From positions 62,001-126,000 of the forward strand of contig JAUTXW010000553.1 in assembly GCA_030620095.1 (NCBI GenBank): a stretch of 64,000 nt of DNA, in the 5' to 3' direction. This stretch comes from Kuschelorhynchus macadamiae (taxonomy: Eukaryota > Arthropoda > Insecta > Coleoptera > Curculionidae). Made by a program: the position numbers and the translations under genes. Below the pieces are notes generated by a model that searched no databases, was not told the origin of the DNA, and saw only the letters and a list, made by a program, of their open reading frames with translations. Shown one piece after another: positions 31,961 to 43,683 of the stretch. Positions within the stretch are counted from its first letter, which is position 1; each line of letters opens with the position of its first letter.

Positions 31961-34915
31961 CTATTTTTTAATTCGTTTTCGCTTTAATCCAATAACGGTT
32001 TGATCGGCTCCTCTAGGTCTTCCTTTTACTTGAATTTTGGGTGGTAATACTATGTCACTTAAAACTTAAAAAAAAAACCATTAATTTATGGTGATTACAA
32101 ATAATATGTATCTTACTTTTGATTTTTTTGTCGGTTTCCTTAGTCAGAAGGGATTTGCCACCATTAGGTACAAGCATTTCATTTGCATCTAAAAAGTTAT
32201 TAGATTGTTAATTAAACTTATATTTCAACAATGATTTCAATGCAACAAACCAAATATATGTGAGTCTAAAATTTCTCCACATCTACTTTTTTGCCCATTT
32301 TCAGGAATAATTTTATCTTCTCTGTTTTCGTTACTTTTGGTAGCTAAATGAAATTCTTCTTCATTTGGTACTAACATTTCATTAACATCTAGAAAAGAAT
32401 AAGAGATTGTTAATTATGTAAGTTTATTTTAACATAATTTCAAAGCAACAAACCCGTAACATTTGAGTCCAAGATGTCTTTTGACATAGTTACTTGACCA
32501 TGGCCATGTAAAATTTCGTTGTTTGTTTGGTCTTCCATTAAATCTATGAATTCAATTTGTACATTGGGCACTTCAGTAAAATTTTTAACATTATTATTAT
32601 CATTCTCAGTGTCACTATGAATTACATTTATGGCTACCTCATGGACTTCTCGCCAAAGAGTCTCCATTTCTTCCAGTATTTTCATTTTGTAATTAAACGA
32701 ACTACCGGAAGATAAGCTAGCTAAATTTGCCAGCGAATTTGTCACAAAAAGAGCTTTTTTCCTCTTTTGGTTTACTGTCTGTACAGTAGGAGAACCAGCT
32801 TGTGTCACAGAAAACAGTTGCACTGAAATGTTTTCTCCTGTAGTGGCAACTCTTGTAACCCTTTGATGTTTTACATAAAATTCTTTTGACCATCTTTCAC
32901 TGCATAACTTTTTGTCAAATAACGTGATTTTTTCGACTCTTCTAGTGGCAAAAATGTGCTTACAAGGCAGAAACATTGATGTGAAGTTTATGCAGGTATC
33001 ATTTGTTGAAACATTATATTTATTTCCCTTTGACTCTGCTTCGTAGGTATTCAAAATATGATCTTTTAAAGTAACTGATACATTTTTTGAGGCTATAATT
33101 TGAAACTGAACATATCTGTTTGCGTAGGGTGTTAGATATTCTTCGTACTTAAATTCACAACTATCCTTACTGAACAATGTAATAGGCCTCGTTAAAATTA
33201 ATCTAGCTGTCCGGTTATCTCTTTCATGCTCGTGAGAATGTAAAAAAATAAAAAAACATTTTACAAATTCTGCTAAGCTACTGTTTTTCTCTATTACTTG
33301 CTTTAATTTTCCATTGATTGCCTCCAATCTATTGTTTGTTCTATTTAATAAATTACCATGACACATACTGTAAACCGTCCATTCATGTTTTATGGCATGC
33401 CAGTTTTTGTTGTAGTAAGTAATTATTGATTCTGAAGCAGTTTCTTGCAAAAGCTGATAATTTCTGTCATATTCTTCTTCACTTCGGCTGTAGACAAGAT
33501 TTTCTAATAGCTTCAAAGCTTTAATCCTTTCCACATTTGTTACATTCATTTTTTCTCTGGATATCTCCCTTTTCATAGTTTTCAAAGTGTGGAATAAGCA
33601 AATATATACTTGGGCTTCAGGAAAAATCTCTTTTATCACATTTTTCTGCAGTAAATCCTTATCCCCCATAAAACATTTTATTTGATTTTCACAAATATAA
33701 TTTTCTTCTTTAAAAATATTCATAAACCAAGAAAATGTTTCTTTGTCTTCACGTGCAATTAAAGCCACTGCAGCTATTTCACTCTGACCATTTGAATCTT
33801 CAACAAGTATTATAAAAACAGTAAATCCTAGATTTAATAACTTGTAGGTGCCATCTACAGAGACAAATTCAGGCCAGGATTTTATTGCTCTCCTCATGGA
33901 ATCAGTAGAGAAATATAGGGCTTTAAATTGGTTCACAGAATCATGTAAAATGTGAACATTGCATTCTAAAAAAATCAATGTAGAATAAATAACTATATGA
34001 TTATATTATGTTTATAATAACTCACTGTAAACATCGGTCAACACCTTCACTACATGTTCTAAATCATTACTAACATTCTTCATACCATATGCAATGTTTG
34101 ATAGATCTTTCATTGTGCTCAATTTTCCTGTTAAACCTAATATTTTTTGTTGAATTAGCTTTTTATTCCCACGGACATCTAATAAATCCTCGATAACATT
34201 TTGTTCATTAGTACTTAGTTTACGATTTGAGGGTAAATAATCATACACCACCTGAAAATGAGAGTCTTATAAGGTAGCAAAAAAATCATTACAAAAAAAA
34301 AAAAATAAAATGTACATATTTTACTTACTTCTGACATGTCATGATTTTCATGTTTCTCTACTAACTGTTTTATTTCAAGAAGATCACCTGTCTTAGTAGC
34401 CCGAAGTTTGATTAAGGCTGGACAATTCATTTTGCAAGTTCTAAAATATACATAAAATGGGACGTCCGGTTATATATGGAATTTTCTAGAGAATTCAAAA
34501 ATTAAATGAAGAAGTAGGGTACTAATTTGAAATAAGAATGTTGACCACGCCCAGACTTTCTAAGACACCCTGTATATGTAAAATATTCAACAAGAGTATG
34601 CCAATGACCCCAACTAATAAATATATATGTATTTGTTAAATTGAGATAATAACAAATTTACAATAATTATTATCTAATTTCATACCTTGTTTTACGAATG
34701 CCTTTTCCACGATTTCTTACTGCTCCACCATGAACACAAATATATTGAACTTCGTAATATTTAAGATCATTGTTCAATTTACGCTTTAAGACTCTTTGAG
34801 CCATCTCAATAGTTCTGCTACCCTTAATCACAAATCTTTGTCTGTTATCTTTTTCATATTGTTTTAAAATGTTGTTAAACTCATTAAAAGAATTGAATAA
34901 TTGGCTACACTGCAT
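31961..34915 (-). CDS. MULE transposase with FAR1-like finger, DDE core and SWIM-like motif
   Basis: Predicted 785-residue ZSWIM3/FAR1-related MULE transposase, which would bind the TIRs and move the element. Exons: 34686-34915, 34329-34440, 34026-34251, 32454-33965, 32287-32388, 32117-32188, 31961-32064. All introns are GT-AG, all phases agree, and the total is divisible by three. A FAR1/WRKY-GCM1-like finger spans about residues 55-115 (C60, C79, C83, HENHD at 107-111). The MULE core follows: D227 (FVSVDGTYKL), D291 (FMGDKD) with CLFH at 312-315, and E404 (NNRLEAINGK). The SWIM-like motif (CINFTSMFLPCKH, 514-526) has Asn where the family's second Cys is expected. The tail has an AT-hook-like KGRPRG and basic residues. 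The start ATG at 34915 is the first in frame in exon 1. Confidence 0.88.
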
Positions 34916-35076
34916 AATAAATGCAAACAAACACTAAACAAGCCAAAAAATATGAATATTCTTTAGTCACTGTAAATCACAGAGCTACAACAACAAGCAT
35001 ACCTAACCTCACAACAAATTTCAGCGCTCCAAGTTTTAGCGTGTACGAAGAATACATTTAATACGCGCACGCGAAA

Positions 35077-35160
35077 AAATGACGTCATCGCTTTGATGAC
35101 GTTTCGCGTGTATATAATTCTCTGATTTATGTACAAGTTAGCGTGCACCTAGTCACAGCG
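35077..35160 (-). repeat. MULE right terminal inverted repeat
   Basis: Read inward on the minus strand it begins CGCTGTGACTAGGTGCACGC and ends with the TGACGTCATTT block. It lies about 160 bases upstream of the transposase ATG and so probably contains the promoter. Confidence 0.9.
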
Positions 35161-35169
35161 TTTGTATAA
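35161..35169 (+). repeat. Target-site duplication, right (TTTGTATAA)
   Basis: Identical to 31646-31654. Confidence 0.9.
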
Positions 35170-35399
35170 AGGTACTGCCAAATACATAATATGCAAATAG
35201 ACTGTTTATATACGTAGTGTTTACAAATTTTGTATCCTTTGCACTTTTAATATATGCCCCGTTTTGAAATAATTTAGAAAAATGTATTTTAAAAAGCGGA
35301 CACTAATGGTTGTAGCATCAGCTTTTATTATTTAAACTATAAGCTAAAGTCCATTAAAATTGCAAACATTTTTCTAAATAACTTCAAAACGGTACAAGA

Positions 35400-37035
<1,636 letters not shown>

Positions 37036-38030
37036 TTTTACTTCCCTCGTATAAGGGAAGTATTGTAGTCGTGGAAAAATCGTCCTTCCAGCTTTTTAAA
37101 GATCTTCACGTTTTAGGGTCGCTCTTGATGCCAAAAATCATGTTTTCGCAATTCCGTCGATTTACCTGTGGGTTCACGGCATATCTGACTAAACATATTT
37201 CACGATTGACAAATTTCGGTCATATCCTAGTCCAACCTAATAACATTTTGATAAAAATCCAATGTGACGAAACTAAATGGCGGCCGAATGAAATGTTAAT
37301 ACAATTTTGCACAAAAATTTGAGGCAAATTCCCATTAGTACATAGAAATGAACATTTTGCAAAATAAAAATGCCAGTAAAGAGAAACCAAATTGTTCTTA
37401 CGTATGGTGTCATGCTCGTGTATGTCCTCATGAGCCAGAGAACTAGCATTCCCTTTAGCAAACATGAGATTTTCTAAAATATACTATCAGGATACAGTAA
37501 GAATTCTCATATTAATAAACGCATTACTACAATCGTCTATACTTGCCATGCGCAAGAACCCTTACTGCAGGTCAAACAGCCAATGAAGCCCCGATGATTG
37601 TCCCCAGGCAAGAATTGTACAAAAATCATGTGTCACATAGGAATGAGTACCACCATTTCGGTACGAATCCACAATGGAGAACAAAATGGCGGCCTAATAA
37701 AATATTTAAAAAAGGTAGCCTGAAAAAAAATAGTTATTAGATTAATTTCAAATTCTGTGCAAACTGATACGAATTCAACCTGACTGAACAAATTAATGGT
37801 CTTAAAAAAATCAGTGTAAAAACTACCTATTCAACTTGTTTTACATTACGCCTTAAAATGAAGTGTGGCGTAAGTACAAACTGGTAAAATATTGCTATTA
37901 ATCCAATATGATGAAACAAAATAGGGCCCAATAAAAATCCTTGAAAAGACAGTATATAGGTATTAATAAATGTCTATTTGCGGAACTAAATTGACTATTC
38001 CTAATTAAAAGAAATATTCATAACGGGGGA
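37036..38030 (+). repeat. K-family copy, nearly end to end
   Basis: Begins with the hairpin ACTTCCCTCGTATAAGGGAAGT (about 37040), runs through CTTGATGCCAAAAATCATG, the GTTCACGGCATATC phrase and several AAAATGGCGG subunits. It ends at ATTCATAACGGGGGAATTTCC (about 38012-38032), roughly the inverted form of the start. This suggests short TIRs ACTTCCCTCGTTAT for the whole K unit of about 1 kb. Confidence 0.55.
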
Positions 38031-38510
38031 ATTTCCAGGTGTAGGAAATTTACCGATTTTTTTTATTACGTTTTATTACAATCTTCCATATATTTGACAA
38101 CCTTTGAAGCGCCGTGTCTAAAAAACTATTTACTGCAACGAGCTCGGCCATTTTCTTTGTTACTGAAAAAAGCAAAGTACTCTACAACTATGGCGAATTT
38201 TGCATTACTTTGGAATTATAGTGCAAAAAGCCAAAAATCGTAATTTTTTAATATGTTTCTTTCCTTCTGAATTTGTCTGCGACTTAATATCAAAATATGA
38301 GATTAGTGGTTTATCTTGATCAATTTTCTCTCAAACAAAACTAAAATCATTAAAATCGGTCCATAAATAAAACGGTTATTATACAAAAACAAAACATTTA
38401 AAAGTTTTTTTATGAGTAACCCTATATTGGCGTTCACCATTCTATAGGAAGAAGAAGAAGACATGTTAATACTTTATAGTAAGACATCTTATTAGAGTAA
38501 CGTTACATAT
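38031..38510. other. Unassigned sequence
   Basis: No gene seen; a (GAA)n-like patch lies near 38450. Confidence 0.3.
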
Positions 38511-38625
38511 TAAGTCCTAACACTGGAACCTGTGGTGGAAGATAGGTCAAAATACAAGAGTTCTAACCACAAGCGTTTCGCTAACCAAGTTAGCATCATC
38601 AGCAGATGATATAAACTAAGTTTAT
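38511..38625 (-). repeat. PLE LTR-like fragment with hammerhead motif
   Basis: Minus-strand PLE terminal sequence related to 49690-49790 and 61605-61700 and, in inverse orientation, to 22048-22115. No RT accompanies it, so it is a solo terminal fragment. Confidence 0.6.
38571..38602 (-). ncRNA. Hammerhead-ribozyme-like core of a PLE
   Basis: On the minus strand CTGATGA (38602-38596) is followed by T, then GCTAAC-TTG-GTTAGC (a perfect 6-bp stem II), GAAA and CGCTTG. These are the conserved hammerhead boxes in the right order. The single extra T before stem II and a decayed stem III (related copies have CGCGCGTC) may reduce activity. Hammerheads are known in Penelope-like elements, where they sit in the terminal repeats. 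Confidence 0.6.
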
Positions 38626-38640
38626 AGCCCGCACAAAAAT

Positions 38641-38973
38641 GTGGACGTTAAAAAACATTTTTGTAGTATTAAGTTAATTTTAGAACTTTTGGAACGATTT
38701 AACCGGAAGTTGATATCAGTTTATCAAAAAATTAGATGGGAACTTGTAAACCGTTTAGATTTTACCGCTGGTTCTAAATGTCAAATTTCAATATTACGAA
38801 AACAGTTTAGGTATAGGACATGTTACATGAAACTTAAAAATACAAATGTTTTCCCATTTAATATAACGAAGTTGATAGTGTCCCAAATAATTCCTAAATA
38901 TCTTGATTTGGGCTTCTATGACAAAATATTCTCTGGATGTACAAACTTAGAAATCAATGTTTGGTTAATTTAG
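38641..38973 (+). other. Unidentified 110-codon open frame
   Basis: Uninterrupted frame, starting ATG, Lys/Ile/Leu-rich, no domain recognised, no intron signals or nearby homologue in the window. May be chance in AT-rich DNA. Confidence 0.2.
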
Positions 38974-39257
38974 TTTTAGCATTTTAAACTAAATTCAATA
39001 AAAACGTATGTTTAAATGCTCTAAAATTAAATTATTTGATAAAACATTGATTTCTAGTTCAATTGTAAGGATAATTTTTAAAAAGCCTATATTTTAAATA
39101 GCGCGCCTTAAAAAAAGTTGCGAGCTCGCGTCACGAGCGGCGCTGCAAATGCGTTTTGACAGAAGGCTTGAAGTCGCCAATCTAAAAATTTTTTGGTAAT
39201 CTGTGAACGGTATCGATCGAAGTCGCATTTTTAGTTGACTCGGTTGTGTGCATATAC
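38974..39257. other. Unassigned
   Basis: Nothing recognised apart from a GC-richer patch, GAGCTCGCGTCACGAGCGGC, near 39122. Confidence 0.3.
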
Positions 39258-39265
39258 ATATTAAC

Positions 39266-39611
39266 CAGTGTTGCCAGGTTATTACAATTGTAACAGATCT
39301 GTTACCTTTTGGAAAGATTTTTTACTTTCTGATGAAATCTATTATCTTTTTACTCAAGGCTCAAAATACAAAAAATTAAAAAAACCAAACCTTAATGACC
39401 AAAAATTGTTTATTTAGAAGGATGGCTGAATGACTGACCGAATCACCGTCTACAAAATAAACGCAAGCTTTTTTTTTCTTTATTTTTGCTCTCTAAAGCG
39501 AAGTGTTCTACTAAAAGAATCTTCAATAAGAATTTGTTACCTTTCTCCAAAATCTATTACCTTTTCAAACGCCTATCTATTACCGTTTATTAGAGTGTTC
39601 TGGCAACACTG
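39266..39611. mobile_element. hAT-type MITE, 346 bp
   Basis: TIRs CAGTGTTGCCAG (39266-39277 and inverted 39600-39611) are flanked by a perfect 8-bp duplication ATATTAAC (39258-39265 and 39612-39619). CAGTG ends with 8-bp duplications are the hAT signature. The interior has repeated TTACCTTT/TATTACC motifs near both ends and no coding capacity. A neighbouring duplicate of the target (39698-39740) is unoccupied. Confidence 0.85.
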
Positions 39612-39741
39612 ATATTAACTAGTATCCTCCGAGCTTTAAAGAAAAACCATATACGAAGGAAATAATAATAAATACTGCTAGCATCCTATTTCCCTTGCAT
39701 ATACATATTAACTAGTATACTGCGAGCTTTAAAGAAAAACT
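39612..39741 (+). repeat. Direct repeat around the MITE target
   Basis: ATATTAACTAGTATCCTCCG.. (from 39612) is repeated as ATATTAACTAGTATACTGCG.. (from about 39705), both followed by AGCTTTAAAGAAAAAC. The upstream GCATATAC also matches, counted across the MITE. Confidence 0.75.
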
Positions 39742-40036
39742 GAGGAACTAAGGTCGCGTCTGGAAACAATTATCTCCGTAGCATGGTGAATACTGCGCAT
39801 GCGTCGAATGTCTTGCTTGTGATAGGTGAATCCGAATTTGACGTTTACCAAACTGATATTTCTCAAGATTCATAATATTTAAAATATGAAATTTTTGTTA
39901 AACATTCTTGTTCAAAATCAATTAAATTAAAAGCCGTCAATTTTTTATCGACAAAAATTGGTCAATTTATACTGTAAGTATCCGATATTAGTAAATAAAG
40001 TATTATTGTCCGTTTTATAATGGGAGTAAAAAAGAA

Positions 40037-40356
40037 ATGCTTCGGCGAGATCCCCTGCAAGATGGTGTGATTTTAGATAAGTAATTAATATAATTATTTT
40101 GTATTATATACATTTGTTTCGACAACATTATAATTAAAATTTAGAGTTTTCCTTTTTTTATATGCCTTTCAGGTTTTCTAAAGAAGACCCGCATAGGAAA
40201 TGGGCAAATTTCTGTGAAAAATATATAAATATAAAGGATGAGGATAACATGAAAAATATCTTTATTTGTAGTCGGCATTTTACTGATGCCGATTACGAAG
40301 ATAAAAAACTACTCCAAGATGGTGCCCCACAATAAGTGAAGTTAAAAAATCATGGG
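40037..40356 (+). pseudogene. THAP-domain exons (two), with premature stop
   Basis: THAP zinc fingers (C2CH) bind DNA in host factors and in P-element-type transposases. Exon 1 (40037-40080) and exon 2 (40173-40356) join at GT-AG sites (donor 40081, acceptor after TTTCAG at 40172) to give DGVILDKFSKEDPHRKWANF, then NIFICSRHFTDADYEDKKLL and QDGAP. Later C2CH residues (C and H of ICSRHF), the W and a degenerate AVP-like GAP are visible. The first Cys pair falls in another frame (KKCFGEIPCK). TAA at 40333 interrupts exon 2 before a good donor (GTAAGT at 40357). No further exons were found, so the rest of the gene is unknown. Confidence 0.6.
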
Positions 40357-40768
40357 GTAAGTTTTAAATATATAGCTATTCTAATATAAATAGAGACCAA
40401 TGTCCTGACTGATACTGATGGATGACTAATTCATCAACTTATAGAAAAAGAGGGGGTGTATCCCATCAAATTTTTATAAATTAATATCTCAAAGATATTT
40501 AAATATTTTGAAAACATGTATAAATTTCATTTTATTTTTTCCCACATTTTACATTTTTTTTATAATACGCAGGGTGCCGCAACATCAGAGTACTCATTCG
40601 TCACGAACAGCAAACAATATTAGAGCTAGAAAATTTTATGAGTAATTTTCCAATTAAGAAGGCGGGATTTTTCAAAATTGGAACCTCAAATTGGTAAAGA
40701 ATCTCAAATTTTTAAAAATTGATAACCCAAACCTGGTAAAATATTTTGAAAACTGCTGAAACCATATA
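40357..40768. other. Intron-like or spacer sequence
   Basis: AT-rich, no coding motif. Would be intron 2 if the THAP gene continues, but its continuation was not found. Confidence 0.25.
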
Positions 40769-40892
40769 CATAGAAAATCAAGTAGTTAATATGTGTATGA
40801 CTGAAACACCTTAACTTTATTGAAATAGATTAGGATATTTACATCATTAAATATAATGCATTTATGTAGGTGGATAGTCGAGTCTGTAGGTG

Positions 40893-40964
40893 ATTGTTTA
40901 TGTAGTTGGTTGAATAATACCTACAGTCTTAGATGTGCGAGTTTGAATCCAGCTGCTTGACAGA
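40893..40964 (+). repeat. tRNA-like sequence inside the inverted arm
   Basis: A TGTAGTTGGTTGAA box-A-like stretch and a GTTTGAATCC box B (40941-40950) are spaced as in a tRNA, with a short anticodon-like stem around TCTTAG. The mirrored copy is in the right arm (about 43490-43560, minus). Likely a SINE-like or degenerate tRNA module. Confidence 0.35.
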
Positions 40965-41689
40965 TTTTCTTCATTTTTATAATGCTTTGGGAATATAATC
41001 CAAATATCCAGTGAAAGTCCCGTTTAAGGGTCTACTGCACACTATATAACGAATCATCAAGGCTTGCTTCCGCGGCTGCAGTATTGTGTAAAAACTATAG
41101 AAGGTATTAATTAGCTTCAATGTGATTTTAATAGGGAAACATGTTGAGTTGGGCGCTAAATCAGTATTTTTTTCAATAAATCGAATTTAGAATGATAAAA
41201 TTCGAAGTAAAGTTGTCCATTTTCGACCATTTTTTGACGCAAATGCCGCCACTTATAAATTTCTTTCCCGCAAAATGGCTATTTACCGCCTTACATTGAT
41301 CCTTTATCAGCAACTGCAAAATTTGAAATGTTAAATCGCACTCATGTCTTTGCATTTCTGCAGCGCGTAAACCCTTTTGGACAGGTTTTTAACCGAAAAA
41401 TATTTTAAGTTTCCTACCCATAGCACAATTTTTCAAGTCTTGACGTGCAGGAAGCGTCTCGAATTGTAGTTATTACGTTGCGTTCGATACACTGAAAGAA
41501 CTGCGACGAAAATATATTTATAGGTAATGTAAAGTAAAATAAAAGCAAATTTCTGTTGATTAAAAATAAAAATGTGGAGAAGTATTATAATCTTGTAAAA
41601 TGTAAAACAGGTGGAATTTTAGGATAAAAAAAGTTTGTATTTGCGATTCCAACTAGATTTTGTGTGTTTCAAAAAATTGGTTTTACTTT

Positions 41690-42460
41690 CATCGTAAAGA
41701 AATCTGATTGACTTCAAATTTTGGTTAAAAATTAAGGATTAAATGGGGATGCCCTGGTAACATTTTGGTAAAAATTAAATATGGCGAAAGAAAATAAGGC
41801 CCTAGTGAAATAGTAAAGACATTAATTCTAAAAGACTACTTATCCAATTTATCTCAACTTTTGCACAAAAATCAGGTAATTTGTGGAAATCAACTGGTAA
41901 AATTTTGGTACGAATCAAGGATGGCGAAACAAAATGGCAGCTTAATAAAATATTTTAAAATTCAGCCTACCTAACGGATTGTATGAAATTTTATGCAATA
42001 ATTAATTATGGTATAGAGATGAACTGGTAAAATTGTGGTAGGAATTCAAGACGACAGAACGAAATGGCGGCCACATAAAATATTTGTAATCGTGAAAAAG
42101 TCACCAGGATTTACATATATTCACGTTTAGGGTCCCTTGATGCCAAAAAGTATGTTTTGTTAATTCCGTCGGTTCTGCTTGTCTGTCTGCCAATTCGGGG
42201 CATAGCTTAAAAACTACTTACCCGATTGACTTCAAATTTTGGCCAAACATTATGGGTCATATGGTGATAACCTGGCAAAAAATGTGGCGAAAAAAGATGA
42301 TGGCCTAGTGAAACGTTAAAAAATTATTACTAAAAAACTACTAAATTTTGTGCAAGCATTAATTCAAGGTGACGAAACAAAATGGCGACCAATCAAAATA
42401 AAAAAAATCAACTTATTCAACGAACTTTTGCCGAACAATTAAATGTTATATAGGGATACA
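41690..42460 (+). repeat. K-family copy
   Basis: Two partial tandem starts (TTCAAATTTTGGTTAAAA near 41715; CCGTCGGTTCTGCTTGTCTG near 42167) and several AAAATGGCGG-type subunits. The 3' end appears beyond the (TA)n tract at 42926-43012 (ATTCATAACGAGGGAATTTC). Confidence 0.55.
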
Positions 42461-42793
42461 TATATATATAGATCTCCAGCGTAGGCTCATTTTCCGACGG
42501 GCGCGACATTTAGCAAGCGAATGAGGATTTTAATACTTAATACGAAGATTTATTGATGATTTGCAACTCCATGGCGAAAGAAGACAAGAGTTGCTTTTTT
42601 TTATTTCGAATTACGCGCGCGGCCGTATTTTGTTGAATCGTTCCTTCTATTGGTTCTGTTTAGGTCGCATAAATATAAATTCAATTGAGTGTTCACAAAC
42701 TAATAGTTTTAACTCTTTGGCATATGAAGACAACATTAAAATTAAAGAACTTGGTTGACCGACACGACAAATAAACATATTGCAGTTAGTGGT

Positions 42794-42928
<135 letters not shown>

Positions 42929-43683
42929 ACTAAATTGAGTCACGTTCCACCACTGTTCCTAATAAAAGAAAAGATTCATAACGAGGGAATTTCAGGGTAG
43001 AGGAAATTTACCGATTAAGAAATCATGGTTCTTGGGATTAGAACATGTCAAATTGGAATTACTATCCGACGATTCGCCTTCGATTGCACGAGGCATCTTC
43101 AGGGATCTTTACTCCACGAGATATGAACACTGAACGGATTCATTCATTCACCACAATGTAAAGCGGTAAATAGCCATTTTGCGGGAAAGAAATTTATATG
43201 TGGCGGCATTTGCGTTAAAAAATGGTGGAAAATGGACAACTTTACTTCGAATTTTATCATTCTAAATTCGATTTATTCAAAAAAATACTGATTTAGCGCC
43301 CAACTATACATGTTTCTCTATTAAAATCAAATTGAAGCTAATTAATACCTTCTATAGTTTTTACACAATACTGCAGCCGCGGAAGGCTTGTAAATGATTC
43401 GTATTATAGCGTGCAGTAGACCCTTAAACGGGATTTTCACTGGATATTTGGATTATATTCCCAAAGCATTATAAAAATGAAAAAAATCTGTCAAGCAGCT
43501 GGATTCAAACACGCACATCTAAGACTGTAGGTAGGTATTATTCAACCAACTACATAAACAATCACCTACAGACTCGACTATCCACCTACATAAATGCTTT
43601 ATATTTAATAATGTAGATATCCTAATCTATTTCAAAAGTTAAGGTGTTTCAGTCATACACATATTAACTACTTGATTTTCTAT

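Larger units (their letters stand above)
31655..35160 (-). mobile_element. Complete Mutator-like element (MULE), 3.5 kb
   Basis: The element is bounded by 84-bp TIRs (31655-31738 and 35077-35160) that begin CGCTGTGACTAGGT and differ at only a handful of positions, and by a perfect 9-bp duplication TTTGTATAA. A 9-bp duplication and long TIRs are typical of MULEs. Inside is one minus-strand gene with seven exons and no inactivating change (31961-34915). The 5' UTR lies at 34916-35076. This is the only structurally and coding-complete element in the window, which suggests recent insertion. Activity is inferred, not shown. Confidence 0.92.

Noticed and set aside
31961..34915. The ZSWIM-like gene as a domesticated host gene
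   Set aside because: Flanking 84-bp TIRs and a perfect 9-bp target duplication show that it is carried by a mobile element.
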